From: Candidatus Omnitrophota bacterium
Lineage (GTDB): Bacteria > Omnitrophota > Gorgyraeia > Gygaellales > Profunditerraquicolaceae
Assembly (NCBI GenBank): GCA_028711825.1
Contig: JAQTRM010000031.1
Location: forward strand, 1-13,990
Direction of reading: 5' to 3'
Length of the DNA: 13,990 nt
Positions 1-8,243 of this stretch are shown piece after piece. Within the stretch, counting starts at the first letter, position 1, and each line of letters starts with the position of its first letter. The notes beneath the pieces were generated by a model, which saw nothing but the letters and a program-made list of their open reading frames with translations, searched no databases and had not been told where the DNA came from. A program made the translations under genes and the position numbers.

Positions 1-569
1 GCGGCGGTGCCCAGGACTACCCCGTTTAAAATACTGCTTTCGGTGTCTTTTCCGATCAGCCCCTTGGGTTTTCCCAGTTTTGCTTCCGGCAGGAGCGCGG
101 TTTTTTCGCTTAAAGCCGCCAGGGAGATACGCATTCCCGGAAAGATCAATCCTCCTAAATATGCTTTGTCCCCCGATACTGCATCGAAAGTGATCGCGGT
201 GCCCGAATCGATCACAACCAGAGGCGCCCGGTAAAGACGGCTGGCGGCATAGGCGTTTACCAGGCGGTCCTGTCCGACTTGCCCGGGAAAACGGTAGCGG
301 TTTTCAATGGGAACCTTGATTTCTTTGCCGATTTGATAAACAAACCCTCCGGTGTAATCGGCGAGGTCTTTCCGGATAACGCGGTCCAGGCGGGGAACAA
401 CGCTGCAGAGGACCGCCGCGGAGATCCCCGGATGGCGCGCGAGTTTTTTAAATAATCCGGTTCTGGAGTATTTCTTTGTTTCGATATCGAACCGGTTCCG
501 CAGTTTGCCGCCGTAGAAAATACCGCAGGAAATATTGGTATTGCCGATATCAATTGCCAGCAGTAGCAC
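1..569 (-). CDS. coaX: Type III pantothenate kinase, 3' part missing
   Basis: CoaX phosphorylates pantothenate with ATP, the first step of cytosolic coenzyme A synthesis. The start is GTG at 569: an in-frame TGA lies one codon upstream, GGAG sits 7 nt before the GTG, and the protein then reads VLLLAIDIGNTN, the classic N-terminal phosphate-binding motif. Further family motifs follow in order: CSVVP (about 55-59), PGQVGQDR (about 95-102, with the catalytic Asp), VVIDSGTAITFD (about 118-129) and GGLIFPGM (about 139-146). About 189 residues are visible. The family is usually near 255, so some 65 C-terminal residues lie beyond the left edge. The gene overlaps the end of uvrB by 20 nt in another frame, which suggests coupled translation. 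Its pathway partner coaB is in the same directon. The family call is firm. Confidence 0.95.
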   Translation of the reverse strand, partial: MLLLAIDIGNTNISCGIFYGGKLRNRFDIETKKYSRTGLFKKLARHPGISAAVLCSVVPRLDRVIRKDLADYTGGFVYQIGKEIKVPIENRYRFPGQVGQDRLVNAYAASRLYRAPLVVIDSGTAITFDAVSGDKAYLGGLIFPGMRISLAALSEKTALLPEAKLGKPKGLIGKDTESSILNGVVLGTA

Positions 570-2529
570 TTTTCATCTCCTTTATTTTATCCCTTAAAAC
601 GGCCGCTTTTTCGAACTGCAGGTTCCTGGCCGCCAGTTCCATTTCATATTCTAGGTCGTTTACGTATTTGTGCAACCGGTATTCTTCAGCCGCTTCCCCG
701 GTCATCTCTCTTACGAATTCCTCGGTTTCTTCGAGTTCCGCGATCCCTTTTTTGATCGCTTTATCGATAGAACGCGGGGTGATATTGTTTTTCCGGTTGA
801 ACTCCAGTTGTTTTATCCTGCGCCGGCGGCTTTCGCCGATCGCTTTCTTCATGGATCCGGTGATGGTGTCGGCGTACATGATCACCGTGCCGTCGACATT
901 ACGCGCCGCCCTGCCGCTCACCTGGATCAGGGAAGTGGCGCTGCGCAGGAATCCTTCCTTATCCGCGTCCAGTATCGCCACCAGCGATACCTCCGGCAGG
1001 TCCAATCCCTCCCGCAGCAGGTTAATTCCTACCAGGCAGTCGAATTTTTTCTCGCGCAGTTCTTTCAGGATCTGCGATCTTTGGATGGTTTTGATCTCCG
1101 AGTGGAGGTATCTTACTTTTATCCCCTGTTCTTTGAGGTAGTTCGCCAGGTCTTCCGCCATCCTTTTGGTCAGGGTGGTTACCAGCACCCGCTGGTTATT
1201 CTTTGCCCGGCGCCTTATTTCTCCGACGAGATCCTCGATTTGCCCGGCGCTGGGTTTTACGATAATCTCCGGATCGATCAGCCCGGTAGGGCGGATGATC
1301 TGCTCTACTACTTTTTTGTTGCTCAAGGCAAGTTCGTATTTTTCCGGGGTTGCCGAGACAAAAACTGTTTGTTTGACGAGTTTTTTGAACTCGTCGAATT
1401 TTAAAGGACGGTTATCCATACAGGAAGGCAGGCGGAAACCGTATTTGACAAGGGTCTCTTTTCTCGCCCGGTCCCCGGCGTACATTCCTCTTATCTGCGG
1501 GACGGTGGCGTGCGATTCGTCGATTACGGTGAGAAAATCGCCCTGGAAGTAATCGATCATCGTCCAGGGGCGTGATCCCGCGGGAGACCCGTTTAAATGG
1601 CGGGAGTAGTTTTCAATTCCGTGGCAGTATCCGATTTCCTGGAGCATCTCCAGGTCGTAGTTGGTGCGTGATTCCAGGCGCTGCGCCTCCAGTAATTTAC
1701 CGCCGGATCTCAGTTTTTTTAAATGCTCTTTAAGTTCTTCCCGGATCGATGATACCGCGTCTTGGATGCGGCCTTCGGAGGCGATAAAATGTTTGGCCGG
1801 GTAGATTGCCGCGCGGTCGATCCGGTTGACTACCTCCGATGAGACGGGGTCGATTACCGAGATGCGGGATATTTCTTCTTTGGCGCCGAATTCAATACGC
1901 AGGGCCTGCTGGCTGTAAGACGGAAAAACTTCGACGACGTCGCCGCGCACCCGGATCATCCCGCGCTTAAATTCGTAATTGTTGCGTTCATATTGGATCC
2001 GGATAAGGCCGGCGATTAATTCGTCGCGCGGCAGAACGGATCCTTTGTTAAGGATTATCAGCATTTCTTTGTAATCCTGGGGCGAACCCAGGTTGTAAAT
2101 ACAGGAAACCGAGGCGACCACGATGACATCCTGCCGGCTCATCAGAGAAGTTGTCGCCGAAAGGCGCAGGCGGTCGAGGGTTTCATTGATCGAGGAATCC
2201 TTTTCGATATAAGTGTCGGTGGCGGGGATATAGGCCTCCGGCTGGTAATAATCGTAATAGCTTACGAAATATTCCACCGCGTTATGGGGGAAAAATTCTT
2301 TGAATTCGGAGTAAAGCTGGGCGGCCAGCGTTTTATTGTGGGAGATCACCAGGGTCGGCATCCCGGCCTTAGCGATGAGGTTGGCCAGGGTAAAGGTTTT
2401 GCCGCTTCCGGTAACTCCCAGCAATGTGGAATAACGCTGTTTATTAAGGATTGCTTCGGAGAGTTCCCGGATCGCCTGAGGCTGGTCGCCGCGCGGTTTA
2501 AAAGCGGAAACAAGCTCGAATCTTTCCAT
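550..2529 (-). CDS. uvrB: Excinuclease ABC subunit B (UvrB)
   Basis: UvrB is the damage-verifying helicase-like subunit of nucleotide excision repair. It is loaded by UvrA and recruits UvrC. Visible parts, in order: Walker A GVTGSGKT (about 38-45), the Tyr-rich beta-hairpin that clamps DNA (YFVSYYDYYQPEAYIP, about 87-102), the Walker B box VIDESH (about 335-340), VFVSATPEKYE (about 391-401), helicase motif VI (GRAARN, about 541-546), and a C-terminal UVR motif (about 627-655, YEMELAARNLQFEKAAVLRDK) that contacts UvrC. The length of 659 residues is normal. Motif VI reads SLIQVSGRAARN where most relatives have SLIQTIGRAARN, a mild oddity. AAAGGA precedes the ATG by about 7 nt, and the gap from the nadC stop is 9 nt. 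The gene probably depends on the upstream operon promoter. I see no LexA-like site in front of it. Confidence 0.98.
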   Translation of the reverse strand: MERFELVSAFKPRGDQPQAIRELSEAILNKQRYSTLLGVTGSGKTFTLANLIAKAGMPTLVISHNKTLAAQLYSEFKEFFPHNAVEYFVSYYDYYQPEAYIPATDTYIEKDSSINETLDRLRLSATTSLMSRQDVIVVASVSCIYNLGSPQDYKEMLIILNKGSVLPRDELIAGLIRIQYERNNYEFKRGMIRVRGDVVEVFPSYSQQALRIEFGAKEEISRISVIDPVSSEVVNRIDRAAIYPAKHFIASEGRIQDAVSSIREELKEHLKKLRSGGKLLEAQRLESRTNYDLEMLQEIGYCHGIENYSRHLNGSPAGSRPWTMIDYFQGDFLTVIDESHATVPQIRGMYAGDRARKETLVKYGFRLPSCMDNRPLKFDEFKKLVKQTVFVSATPEKYELALSNKKVVEQIIRPTGLIDPEIIVKPSAGQIEDLVGEIRRRAKNNQRVLVTTLTKRMAEDLANYLKEQGIKVRYLHSEIKTIQRSQILKELREKKFDCLVGINLLREGLDLPEVSLVAILDADKEGFLRSATSLIQVSGRAARNVDGTVIMYADTITGSMKKAIGESRRRRIKQLEFNRKNNITPRSIDKAIKKGIAELEETEEFVREMTGEAAEEYRLHKYVNDLEYEMELAARNLQFEKAAVLRDKIKEMKSATAGN

Positions 2530-2538
2530 GCGGTCCTT

Positions 2539-3420
2539 TCAAATAAATTCCAGGCTGATGTCCGCAGACTCCACGGAATCGGTAAGTTCTCCGATGGAGA
2601 TCATCTCTACCCCGGTAGAGGCGTATTTCCTGACATTGGCGAGATTTATTCCGCCGCTTGCCTCCAGCCATACGGGGCGGGAGTTATTTTTTCCGCTGCG
2701 GCAGTCCCTGATGCGGATTGCTTCTTTTATCTGCCGGATGCTCATATTGTCCAGCATGATAATGTCCGGGTTAAAACTCAGGGCGCGCCTGAATTCTTCG
2801 GGGCTTTCAACTTCTATTTCGACCTTGCATCCTGCGGGCGCCTTCGGAAGCCGGGAATACCCGCCCATAATTTTAAGGTGGTTATCTTTGATGAGGATCA
2901 TTTCATCGAGCTTCATGCGGTGGTTGTGCCCGCCTCCGGTCCGGACGGCGTATTTTTCAAGCAGCCTGATCCCCGGGATAGTCTTGCGGGTATCGGTGAT
3001 CCTGGATTTAAATGGTTTGATTTTTTCGGCGAACCGCGATGTTTTGGTGGCGATCCCGGAAAGCAGCGCTACCAGGTTCAAGGCGGTCCTTTCGGCGGTA
3101 AGAATGCTCGATGCTTTTCCTGAAACAAGCGCCAGGGTGTCGTTCTTGCGGACAAATCCGCCTTCTTTTGCCGCGATATGGAATTTTAAACCAGGGTCCA
3201 CTGTTTTAAAGACTTCTTTCGCCAGGAGGATGCCGCAAAGCAGAAAATTGTCTTTAGCGGTCAGTTTTGCCTGCGTCCTGCGTCCCGGGGGGATGGTCAG
3301 CCTGGTGGTAAGGTCGCCTTTCCCGATATCTTCCCGGAGCGCGTTTTTAATTATTTTCCGGATTTCATTTTGCGGAAGCCCGCCCGGGGTTTTTCCGCGA
3401 AGGCTTTTAACGCAATCCAT
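2539..3420 (-). CDS. nadC: Nicotinate-nucleotide pyrophosphorylase (quinolinate phosphoribosyltransferase)
   Basis: NadC converts quinolinate and PRPP to nicotinate mononucleotide, CO2 and pyrophosphate in de novo NAD synthesis. Family signatures are EDIGKGDLTT (about 30-39), AERTALNLVALLSGIAT (about 109-125), DTRKTIPGIRLLEKYAV (about 143-159), RTGGGHNHRMKLDEMILIKDNH (about 160-181; arginine, histidine and lysine residues that bind quinolinate and phosphate) and EASGGI near the C-terminus. At 293 residues it is slightly longer than many relatives because of about 15 N-terminal residues before the first conserved helix. The ATG at 3420 lies 9 nt after GGAGG and overlaps the last 14 nt of valS, so coupling to valS is likely. 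No nadA or nadB is in the window; they would have to be elsewhere for de novo synthesis. Confidence 0.97.
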   Translation of the reverse strand: MDCVKSLRGKTPGGLPQNEIRKIIKNALREDIGKGDLTTRLTIPPGRRTQAKLTAKDNFLLCGILLAKEVFKTVDPGLKFHIAAKEGGFVRKNDTLALVSGKASSILTAERTALNLVALLSGIATKTSRFAEKIKPFKSRITDTRKTIPGIRLLEKYAVRTGGGHNHRMKLDEMILIKDNHLKIMGGYSRLPKAPAGCKVEIEVESPEEFRRALSFNPDIIMLDNMSIRQIKEAIRIRDCRSGKNNSRPVWLEASGGINLANVRKYASTGVEMISIGELTDSVESADISLEFI

Positions 3421-6133
3421 TTTTTATCGCCTCCAGTTTTTTGAGCTGTTCTTTCATTCCGCACAGTTTGGTTCTTTCGTTTTCTACGATCTCTTTCGGG
3501 GCGCGCGCGGTAAAATCGGCATTTCCCAGCATTTTTTCCTTGTTTATGATTTCGGAGGATAACTTTTCGATTTTGGCGTTTGTTTTCTCGATCTGCTGCT
3601 GGATATCGGTAAAGCCTTCCAGCGGCATTACGATCTGCATGTTTTTCGATACTACCGCGTATTGATTTTTCCCCGCCTGGTATTTTTCCCCGAAACCGAG
3701 ATTGCCGACTTTTGCCAGATTTTTGATGCAGGAGGAAAGCGGCTCAAGCTCCCGGATTAGTTTAGTGTCGTTACAGGCCAGCCGGATATCCACCTGGGAT
3801 GCGGGGTTAATTTCCATTTCCGCGCGCATATTCCTGATGCTGTTGATAACATTGAAGAGTTCTTCCATTTCCGCCTCGACTTTGCGGTCGATAAATTTCT
3901 TTTCCAGGCGCGGCCATTCTTGTTTCAGGATGGAGATTCCCGTTTCCGGTTTCAGGCGCTGCCAGATCTCTTCTGAGATAAAGGGCATAAAAGGATGGAT
4001 CAGGCGCAGGGTTTTTTCCAGTACTTCATACATTACGGCGCGGGTATCTTTTTGAGCGATCTGCGGTTTGACCAGTTCAAGGTACCAGTCGCAGAATTCA
4101 TGCCAGAAAAAAGAATAAATGCTGTTAGCGGCTTCGTTGAATCTGAATCCCTCCAGTTCCCGGTTTACCTTTTCCAGGGTGGAATAAAAACGGCTTAAGA
4201 TCCAGCGGTTGACGGTGTCCAGATCGCGGTATGCGGCGCCTTTTGTCGTTTCCGCGGTAAAATCCGCGCCGAGGTTCATGATCACGAAACGGGAAGCGTT
4301 CCAGATTTTGTTGGCGAAATTCCTGCCTTGTTCGAATTTTTCCCTGGAAAGGTAAAGATCCTGTCCTTGAGCGCCAAAGACCAGGCTGAAACGTAAAGCG
4401 TCTGTCCCGTATTCGGAGATGATCTTCAGGGGGTCGATGGCGTTGCCCAGGGATTTGGACATTTTTTTCCCCTGGCTGTCGCGCACCGTGCCGTGGATAT
4501 AGATGTCTTTAAAAGGGATTTTGCCCGTAAATTCGAAACCCGCCATGATCATGCGCGCCACCCAGAAAAAGATGATTTCCGAAGCGGTGGTCAGGGTCGC
4601 GGTCGGATAAAAATATTTCAGATCCGCCTTACGTTCTTTTATCTTTATCTCGTGTTCTTTTTTTTCTTTTGGCTGAAGGCTGACAGCTGAAGGCTGACAG
4701 CTGGAAGAAAACGGCCAATAAAAAGTAGCGAACGGCCAAAGCCAGCTTGAAAACCAGGTGTCCAGGACATCCTCTTCCTGTTTTAACTCAGTCGAGGAAC
4801 ATCTCGGGCATTTTAAAGGTTTCGTCCTGGATACGATAATTCCTTTTTTCGGGTCTTTTGCCTGGCATGCGGAACAGTAATAGACCGGCATGCGGTGGCC
4901 CCACCAGATCTGCCGGGAGATGCACCAATCCTGGATGTTTTCCATCCAGTTCAGGTAAACTTTGGTCCAGCGTTCGGGGTGGAATTTTACCTTCCCCTTT
5001 TTGACCGCCTTGATCGCCGGTCCGGAGAGGGGTTTCATTCTTACGAACCATTGTTTTGAAAGATACGGTTCGACGATTGTATTGCAGCGGTAGCAATGCC
5101 CGGCCGAAAGGGTATGCGGGGTAATTTTTTCAAGCAGCCCTTGCGATTTCATCTCTTCGATTACCGCCTCGCGCGCCTTGAACCGGTCGAGCCCCTTGAA
5201 TTTCTGCGCCGCTTCATTCATCCTGCCGTCCGGGGTCATGACATTGATGAATTCCAGGGAGTGTTTTTTACCCAGATTGTAGTCGTTGGGGTCGTGAGCC
5301 GGTGTTACTTTGACCGCCCCGGTCCCGAATTCCATGTCGACCATCTCGTCGGCGATCACTTTGAGCGGGCGGTTTATCAGGGGCAGGATTAAGTATCTGC
5401 CGATATATTTCTGATAGCGTTTGTCTTTGGGGTTTACCGCTACCGCGGTGTCGCCCAGCATGGTTTCCGGGCGGGTGGTGGCGACCGTGAGGAACTCCTG
5501 CGGGGCGTCTTGCAGCGGGTATTTAAGGTAGTATAAGCTGCCTTCTATTTCCTGGTGGCTGGCCTCTTCGTCGCTTAACGCGGTCTGGCAGCGCGGGCAC
5601 CAGTTGATGATGTAGTCTCCCTGATAGATTAATTTTTTTTCGTAGAGCCTGACGAATACCTCGGTTACCGCCAGGGAGTATTCCTGGTCCATCGTGAAAC
5701 GCGTACGGCCCCAATCGCAGGCGCATCCGAGTTTTTTGAGCTGGTTGATAATGGTCGAGCCGTAAAGCTGCCTCCACTCCCATACCCTTTCGACAAATTT
5801 TTCCCTGCCGAGGTCCTGGCGTTTCAGGCCTTCTTTGGCCAGGGATTTCTCGACTACATTCTGGGTTGCGATTCCGGCGTGATCGGTTCCCGGCATCCAG
5901 AGCGCTTCGAATCCGCGCATTTTTTTATAGCGGATCAGGATATCCTGCAGGGTGTCATTTAAAGCGTGCCCCATATGCAGGATTCCGGTGACATTGGGCG
6001 GAGGGATAACGATACAGTAAGGGGGCTTATGCGGAGAAGGCCGGGCGGAAAAAAGCCCTTCTTTTTCCCAGTGAGAATACCATTTATCCTCGTTTTCCCG
6101 GGGATTGTATTGTTTGCCAAGTTCCCGGCTCAT
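3407..6133 (-). CDS. valS: Valyl-tRNA synthetase with an extra internal segment
   Basis: This class Ia synthetase charges tRNA-Val and edits mischarged threonine. Visible parts: the HIGH box as HMGH (53-56) after PPPNVTG; the CP1 editing domain with TTRPETMLGDTAVAV (219-233) and AHDPNDY (279-285); cysteine pairs C179/C182, C347/C350, C420/C423 and C442/C445, arranged like the two zinc sites of Thermus-type ValRS; the KMSKS box (557-561); an anticodon-binding region (about 640-800); and a C-terminal coiled coil (about 843-905). Length is 908. Between WP (473-474) and DLKYFYPT (504-511) lie 29 residues, and up to FYPT about 25 more than E. coli ValRS has. This stretch is Ser/Gln-rich, then highly charged, and its DNA holds a tandem heptamer array. 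The ORF stays open. The ATG overlaps the cimA stop (ATGA), with AAAGGTG 7 nt upstream. Confidence 0.97.
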   Translation of the reverse strand: MSRELGKQYNPRENEDKWYSHWEKEGLFSARPSPHKPPYCIVIPPPNVTGILHMGHALNDTLQDILIRYKKMRGFEALWMPGTDHAGIATQNVVEKSLAKEGLKRQDLGREKFVERVWEWRQLYGSTIINQLKKLGCACDWGRTRFTMDQEYSLAVTEVFVRLYEKKLIYQGDYIINWCPRCQTALSDEEASHQEIEGSLYYLKYPLQDAPQEFLTVATTRPETMLGDTAVAVNPKDKRYQKYIGRYLILPLINRPLKVIADEMVDMEFGTGAVKVTPAHDPNDYNLGKKHSLEFINVMTPDGRMNEAAQKFKGLDRFKAREAVIEEMKSQGLLEKITPHTLSAGHCYRCNTIVEPYLSKQWFVRMKPLSGPAIKAVKKGKVKFHPERWTKVYLNWMENIQDWCISRQIWWGHRMPVYYCSACQAKDPKKGIIVSRTKPLKCPRCSSTELKQEEDVLDTWFSSWLWPFATFYWPFSSSCQPSAVSLQPKEKKEHEIKIKERKADLKYFYPTATLTTASEIIFFWVARMIMAGFEFTGKIPFKDIYIHGTVRDSQGKKMSKSLGNAIDPLKIISEYGTDALRFSLVFGAQGQDLYLSREKFEQGRNFANKIWNASRFVIMNLGADFTAETTKGAAYRDLDTVNRWILSRFYSTLEKVNRELEGFRFNEAANSIYSFFWHEFCDWYLELVKPQIAQKDTRAVMYEVLEKTLRLIHPFMPFISEEIWQRLKPETGISILKQEWPRLEKKFIDRKVEAEMEELFNVINSIRNMRAEMEINPASQVDIRLACNDTKLIRELEPLSSCIKNLAKVGNLGFGEKYQAGKNQYAVVSKNMQIVMPLEGFTDIQQQIEKTNAKIEKLSSEIINKEKMLGNADFTARAPKEIVENERTKLCGMKEQLKKLEAIKNGLR
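4672..4706. repeat. Tandem heptamer array inside valS
   Basis: On the plus strand, the 14-bp unit GCTGAAGGCTGACA occurs twice without mismatch (4672-4685 and 4686-4699), followed by a degenerate GCTGGAA (4700-4706). Each unit is itself two heptamers, GCTGAAG and GCTGACA, so the tract is five consecutive GCTGNNN heptamers. It lies within valS at the start of the extra segment, where on the coding strand it is read as SSCQPSAVSLQP. Seven and fourteen are not multiples of three, so the peptide does not repeat, although the whole extra segment keeps the frame. A pyrimidine-rich tract (4635-4670, plus strand) follows directly and encodes the charged KEKKEHEIKIKERK part. The DNA repeat is seen directly; that it came in as a repeat element is inference. 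Confidence 0.85.
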
Positions 6134-7728
6134 TTTGAGGCACCTTTTTTATTTTTCGGGAAGGATTCGAGCGCGTCTTTCAAAAGTTTATACTCCACGC
6201 TGTCGACGAGGGCCTGCCAGCTGGCTTCGATAATGTTCTCATGCACCCCGATCGTGCTCCAGGTGTCTTTTTCATCTTCCGACTGGATAAGGACGCGGAC
6301 TTTGGCGGCGGTGCCGGATTTTTCGTCCAGGACGCGCACCTTGAAATCCGAAAGTTTCATCTTCTCCAGGGAAGGATAGAAATCCTTAAGCGCTTTACGC
6401 AGCGCGCTGTCTAAGGCGTTGACCGGGCCGTCCCCTTCGGCGGCGGTATGCTCCCGGATCCCGTTAACGCTTAATTTAATGATCGCTTCGGAAAGGATCT
6501 TGTTATTTTTACCCTTTTCGATTACTACCTTGAACCCTTCCAGGTCGAAGAATTTCTTGAATTTCTTAAGCGCCTTTTGCATCAATATCTGAAAAGATGC
6601 TTCGGCGGCTTCAAACTGGAATCCGCGGTGTTCCAGCGATTGTATTAATTCCAGGATTTTTTTTGTCTGCGGGTCGGTTTTACTCAGGTCGTAATTCAGG
6701 GCTTTGGCCCTTAGCAATATTCCGGTCTTTCCTCCTAATTCGGAAACCAGTATCCGGCGTTTATTGCCTACCGCGCGCGGATCGAGGTGTTCATAAGTTA
6801 AGGGGTTTTTCATGATCGCGTTAATATGCATCCCGCCTTTATGGGCGAATGCCGATTCTCCCACGAAAGGCTGGTCTTTCCTGGCGCGCATATTGCTGAT
6901 CTCGCCGACAAAATGCGAAAGGTGCGTTAATTGCCCGAGCTGCGCGTCTGTTACGCAGTCGTTTTTCAGTTTGGTTTTCAGGTTGGCGATGATCGGGATA
7001 AGGTCGGCGTTGCCGCAGCGTTCCCCGTAGCCGTTGATCGTCCCCTGCACGATACTTGCCCCGGCCTCTACCGCCGCCAGTGAATTGGCGATTGCCAGCC
7101 CGGAGTCGTTATGACAATGGATTCCTATCTCGGTCTTTAAGGTTTTGGCGACTTCGCTTGTTACGGCGCTGATCCCGCTGGTAAGCGTTCCTCCGTTTGT
7201 ATCGCAGAGGCAGATCGCCGCGCATCCGGCGTCCTGGGCGGCTTTTAAGGTTTTTAAGGAGTAATCTTTTTCCGCCCGGTAGGCGTCAAAAAAATGCTCG
7301 GCGTCATAGAATACCGTAAAACCTTTTTTTACGAGGAAGTCTATGCTGTCGAAAATCATCGCCAGATTTTCTTCAAGGGTGGTCTTTAAGACTTCTTTTA
7401 CGTGAAAATCCCAGGTTTTTCCGACGATCGTTATGATTTGCGCTTTTGATTTTAAGAGCGCGCAAAAGTTACTGTCGTTTCCGGCCTTAATCCCCGGCCT
7501 GCGGGTCATGCTGAAGGCGGCAATCCTGGAGTTCGCCAGTTTTAGACGGCTTACTTTATCGAAGAATTCACGGTCCTTGGGGTTGGAACCCGGCCATCCG
7601 CCTTCGATGAAATGGATCCCGAAGGAGTCGAGTTCTTCGGTAATGCGGAGCTTGTCCTTTACCGAATAAGATATTCCCTCGGCCTGTGAGCCATCCCTTA
7701 ATGTCGTATCGTATAATTTTACCGTCAT
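6130..7728 (-). CDS. cimA: (R)-citramalate synthase
   Basis: CimA condenses pyruvate with acetyl-CoA to (R)-citramalate, the entry to threonine-independent isoleucine synthesis. It belongs to the DRE-TIM metallolyase family with 2-isopropylmalate synthase. DTTLRDGSQ (7-15) carries the metal and catalytic residues, HCHNDSG (204-210) supplies the metal-binding histidines, and GTINGYGERCGNADL (229-243) is the conserved family stretch. IEGGWPGSNPKD (41-52) separates CimA from LeuA and homocitrate synthase. The C-terminal part (about 385-520), including GIREHTAAEGDGPVNALDSAL, is the LeuA-type allosteric domain, so isoleucine feedback is likely. Length of 532 is typical. AAGGA lies just upstream of the ATG, 32 nt after the lysC stop. 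Placement among threonine genes suggests joint control of isoleucine precursors; threonine deaminase is not in the window. Confidence 0.95.
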   Translation of the reverse strand: MTVKLYDTTLRDGSQAEGISYSVKDKLRITEELDSFGIHFIEGGWPGSNPKDREFFDKVSRLKLANSRIAAFSMTRRPGIKAGNDSNFCALLKSKAQIITIVGKTWDFHVKEVLKTTLEENLAMIFDSIDFLVKKGFTVFYDAEHFFDAYRAEKDYSLKTLKAAQDAGCAAICLCDTNGGTLTSGISAVTSEVAKTLKTEIGIHCHNDSGLAIANSLAAVEAGASIVQGTINGYGERCGNADLIPIIANLKTKLKNDCVTDAQLGQLTHLSHFVGEISNMRARKDQPFVGESAFAHKGGMHINAIMKNPLTYEHLDPRAVGNKRRILVSELGGKTGILLRAKALNYDLSKTDPQTKKILELIQSLEHRGFQFEAAEASFQILMQKALKKFKKFFDLEGFKVVIEKGKNNKILSEAIIKLSVNGIREHTAAEGDGPVNALDSALRKALKDFYPSLEKMKLSDFKVRVLDEKSGTAAKVRVLIQSEDEKDTWSTIGVHENIIEASWQALVDSVEYKLLKDALESFPKNKKGASK

Positions 7729-7746
7729 TTTTTCCTTTTTGCCCGT

Positions 7747-7764
7747 TTAAAGCAGGCGCTTTAA
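7747..7764. other. Small inverted repeat at the lysC stop
   Basis: TTAAAGC (7747-7753) and GCTTTAA (7758-7764) can form a 7-bp hairpin with a 4-nt loop that contains the lysC TAA stop codon. On the transcribed strand it is followed by ACGGGCAAAAAGG and the cimA start, so there is no uridine run and it does not look like an intrinsic terminator. It may only modulate coupling or mRNA decay between lysC and cimA, or be chance. Confidence 0.35.
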
Positions 7765-8243
7765 CGTGATTTATTCAATCCGAAATCGGCATGCAATTTT
7801 TTAACCGCCGTTTCGGCATCTTTCTTTTTAATGATGCAGGAGATGCTGATATCGGAGGTCGAAATCATTTCGATATTTATTTTATTATCCGCCAGGATCC
7901 CGAACATTTTCGCCGCCACGCCGTGATGGGATTTCATTCCTACTCCAACGATGGAAACGCGCGCGATATCCTCGTCTACCAGGACATCGTTGGCGCCGAT
8001 TTCTTTCGCCACGCCCCGGGTGATCTTTTGGGCCTTGGCGCAGTCGGTTTTAGCGACGGTAAATGAGATGTCGGTGGAACGGGTGTGGCTGACGTTCTGC
8101 ACGATCATGTCGACGCTTACCCCGGAAGTCGCCAGGTAACCGAATAACTTGACCGCGATCCCCGGTTTATCGGGGACGCCGCAAAGGGTGATCTTGGCTT
8201 CGTTTTTATTTAAGGTTATCCCGCTGATTAAGACATCTTCCAT
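7761..8243 (-). CDS. lysC: Likely nested aspartate kinase beta subunit from an internal start
   Basis: Codon 249 of lysC is an ATG (8243-8241) preceded by TAAGGAGGT (8259-8251) with a 7-nt spacer. This is as strong a Shine-Dalgarno as any true gene start in the window. The in-frame product would be 160 residues beginning MEDVLISGITLNKNEAKITL, which is almost exactly the two ACT domains. In Bacillus and Corynebacterium aspartokinases, an independently translated beta subunit of this size and extent pairs with the full-length alpha chain in an alpha2beta2 enzyme. The ribosome-binding site and frame are seen directly. Production of the subunit in this organism is inference from the family; the alternative is a chance Lys-Glu-Val codon run. 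Confidence 0.72.
   Translation of the reverse strand: MEDVLISGITLNKNEAKITLCGVPDKPGIAVKLFGYLATSGVSVDMIVQNVSHTRSTDISFTVAKTDCAKAQKITRGVAKEIGANDVLVDEDIARVSIVGVGMKSHHGVAAKMFGILADNKINIEMISTSDISISCIIKKKDAETAVKKLHADFGLNKSR

Noticed and set aside
257..553. Minus-strand 98-codon open frame beginning with ATG inside coaX
   Set aside because: It is out of frame with the coaX motifs. The true coaX frame begins with GTG at 569 and contains DIGNTN, GQDR and IDSGTA.
476..1404. Overlapping plus-strand open frames of 221 and 244 codons opposite uvrB
   Set aside because: They overlap each other in different frames, have no ribosome site or family motif, and cover the strongly conserved helicase region of uvrB.
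2528..3562. Long plus-strand open frame (344 codons) opposite nadC and the end of valS
   Set aside because: The translation has no recognisable motif, lies antisense to two clear conserved genes, and matches the pattern of shadow frames seen across the window.
4625..4711. Frameshift or assembly error in valS at the repeat
   Set aside because: The frame is intact across the tract and conserved ValRS motifs continue on both sides in the same frame.
6134..6250. T-box leader in front of valS
   Set aside because: valS starts inside the cimA stop codon, so there is no untranslated leader and no T-box sequence.
7747..7764. Intrinsic terminator between lysC and cimA
   Set aside because: The stem is short and A/T-rich, and no uridine run follows on the transcribed strand.
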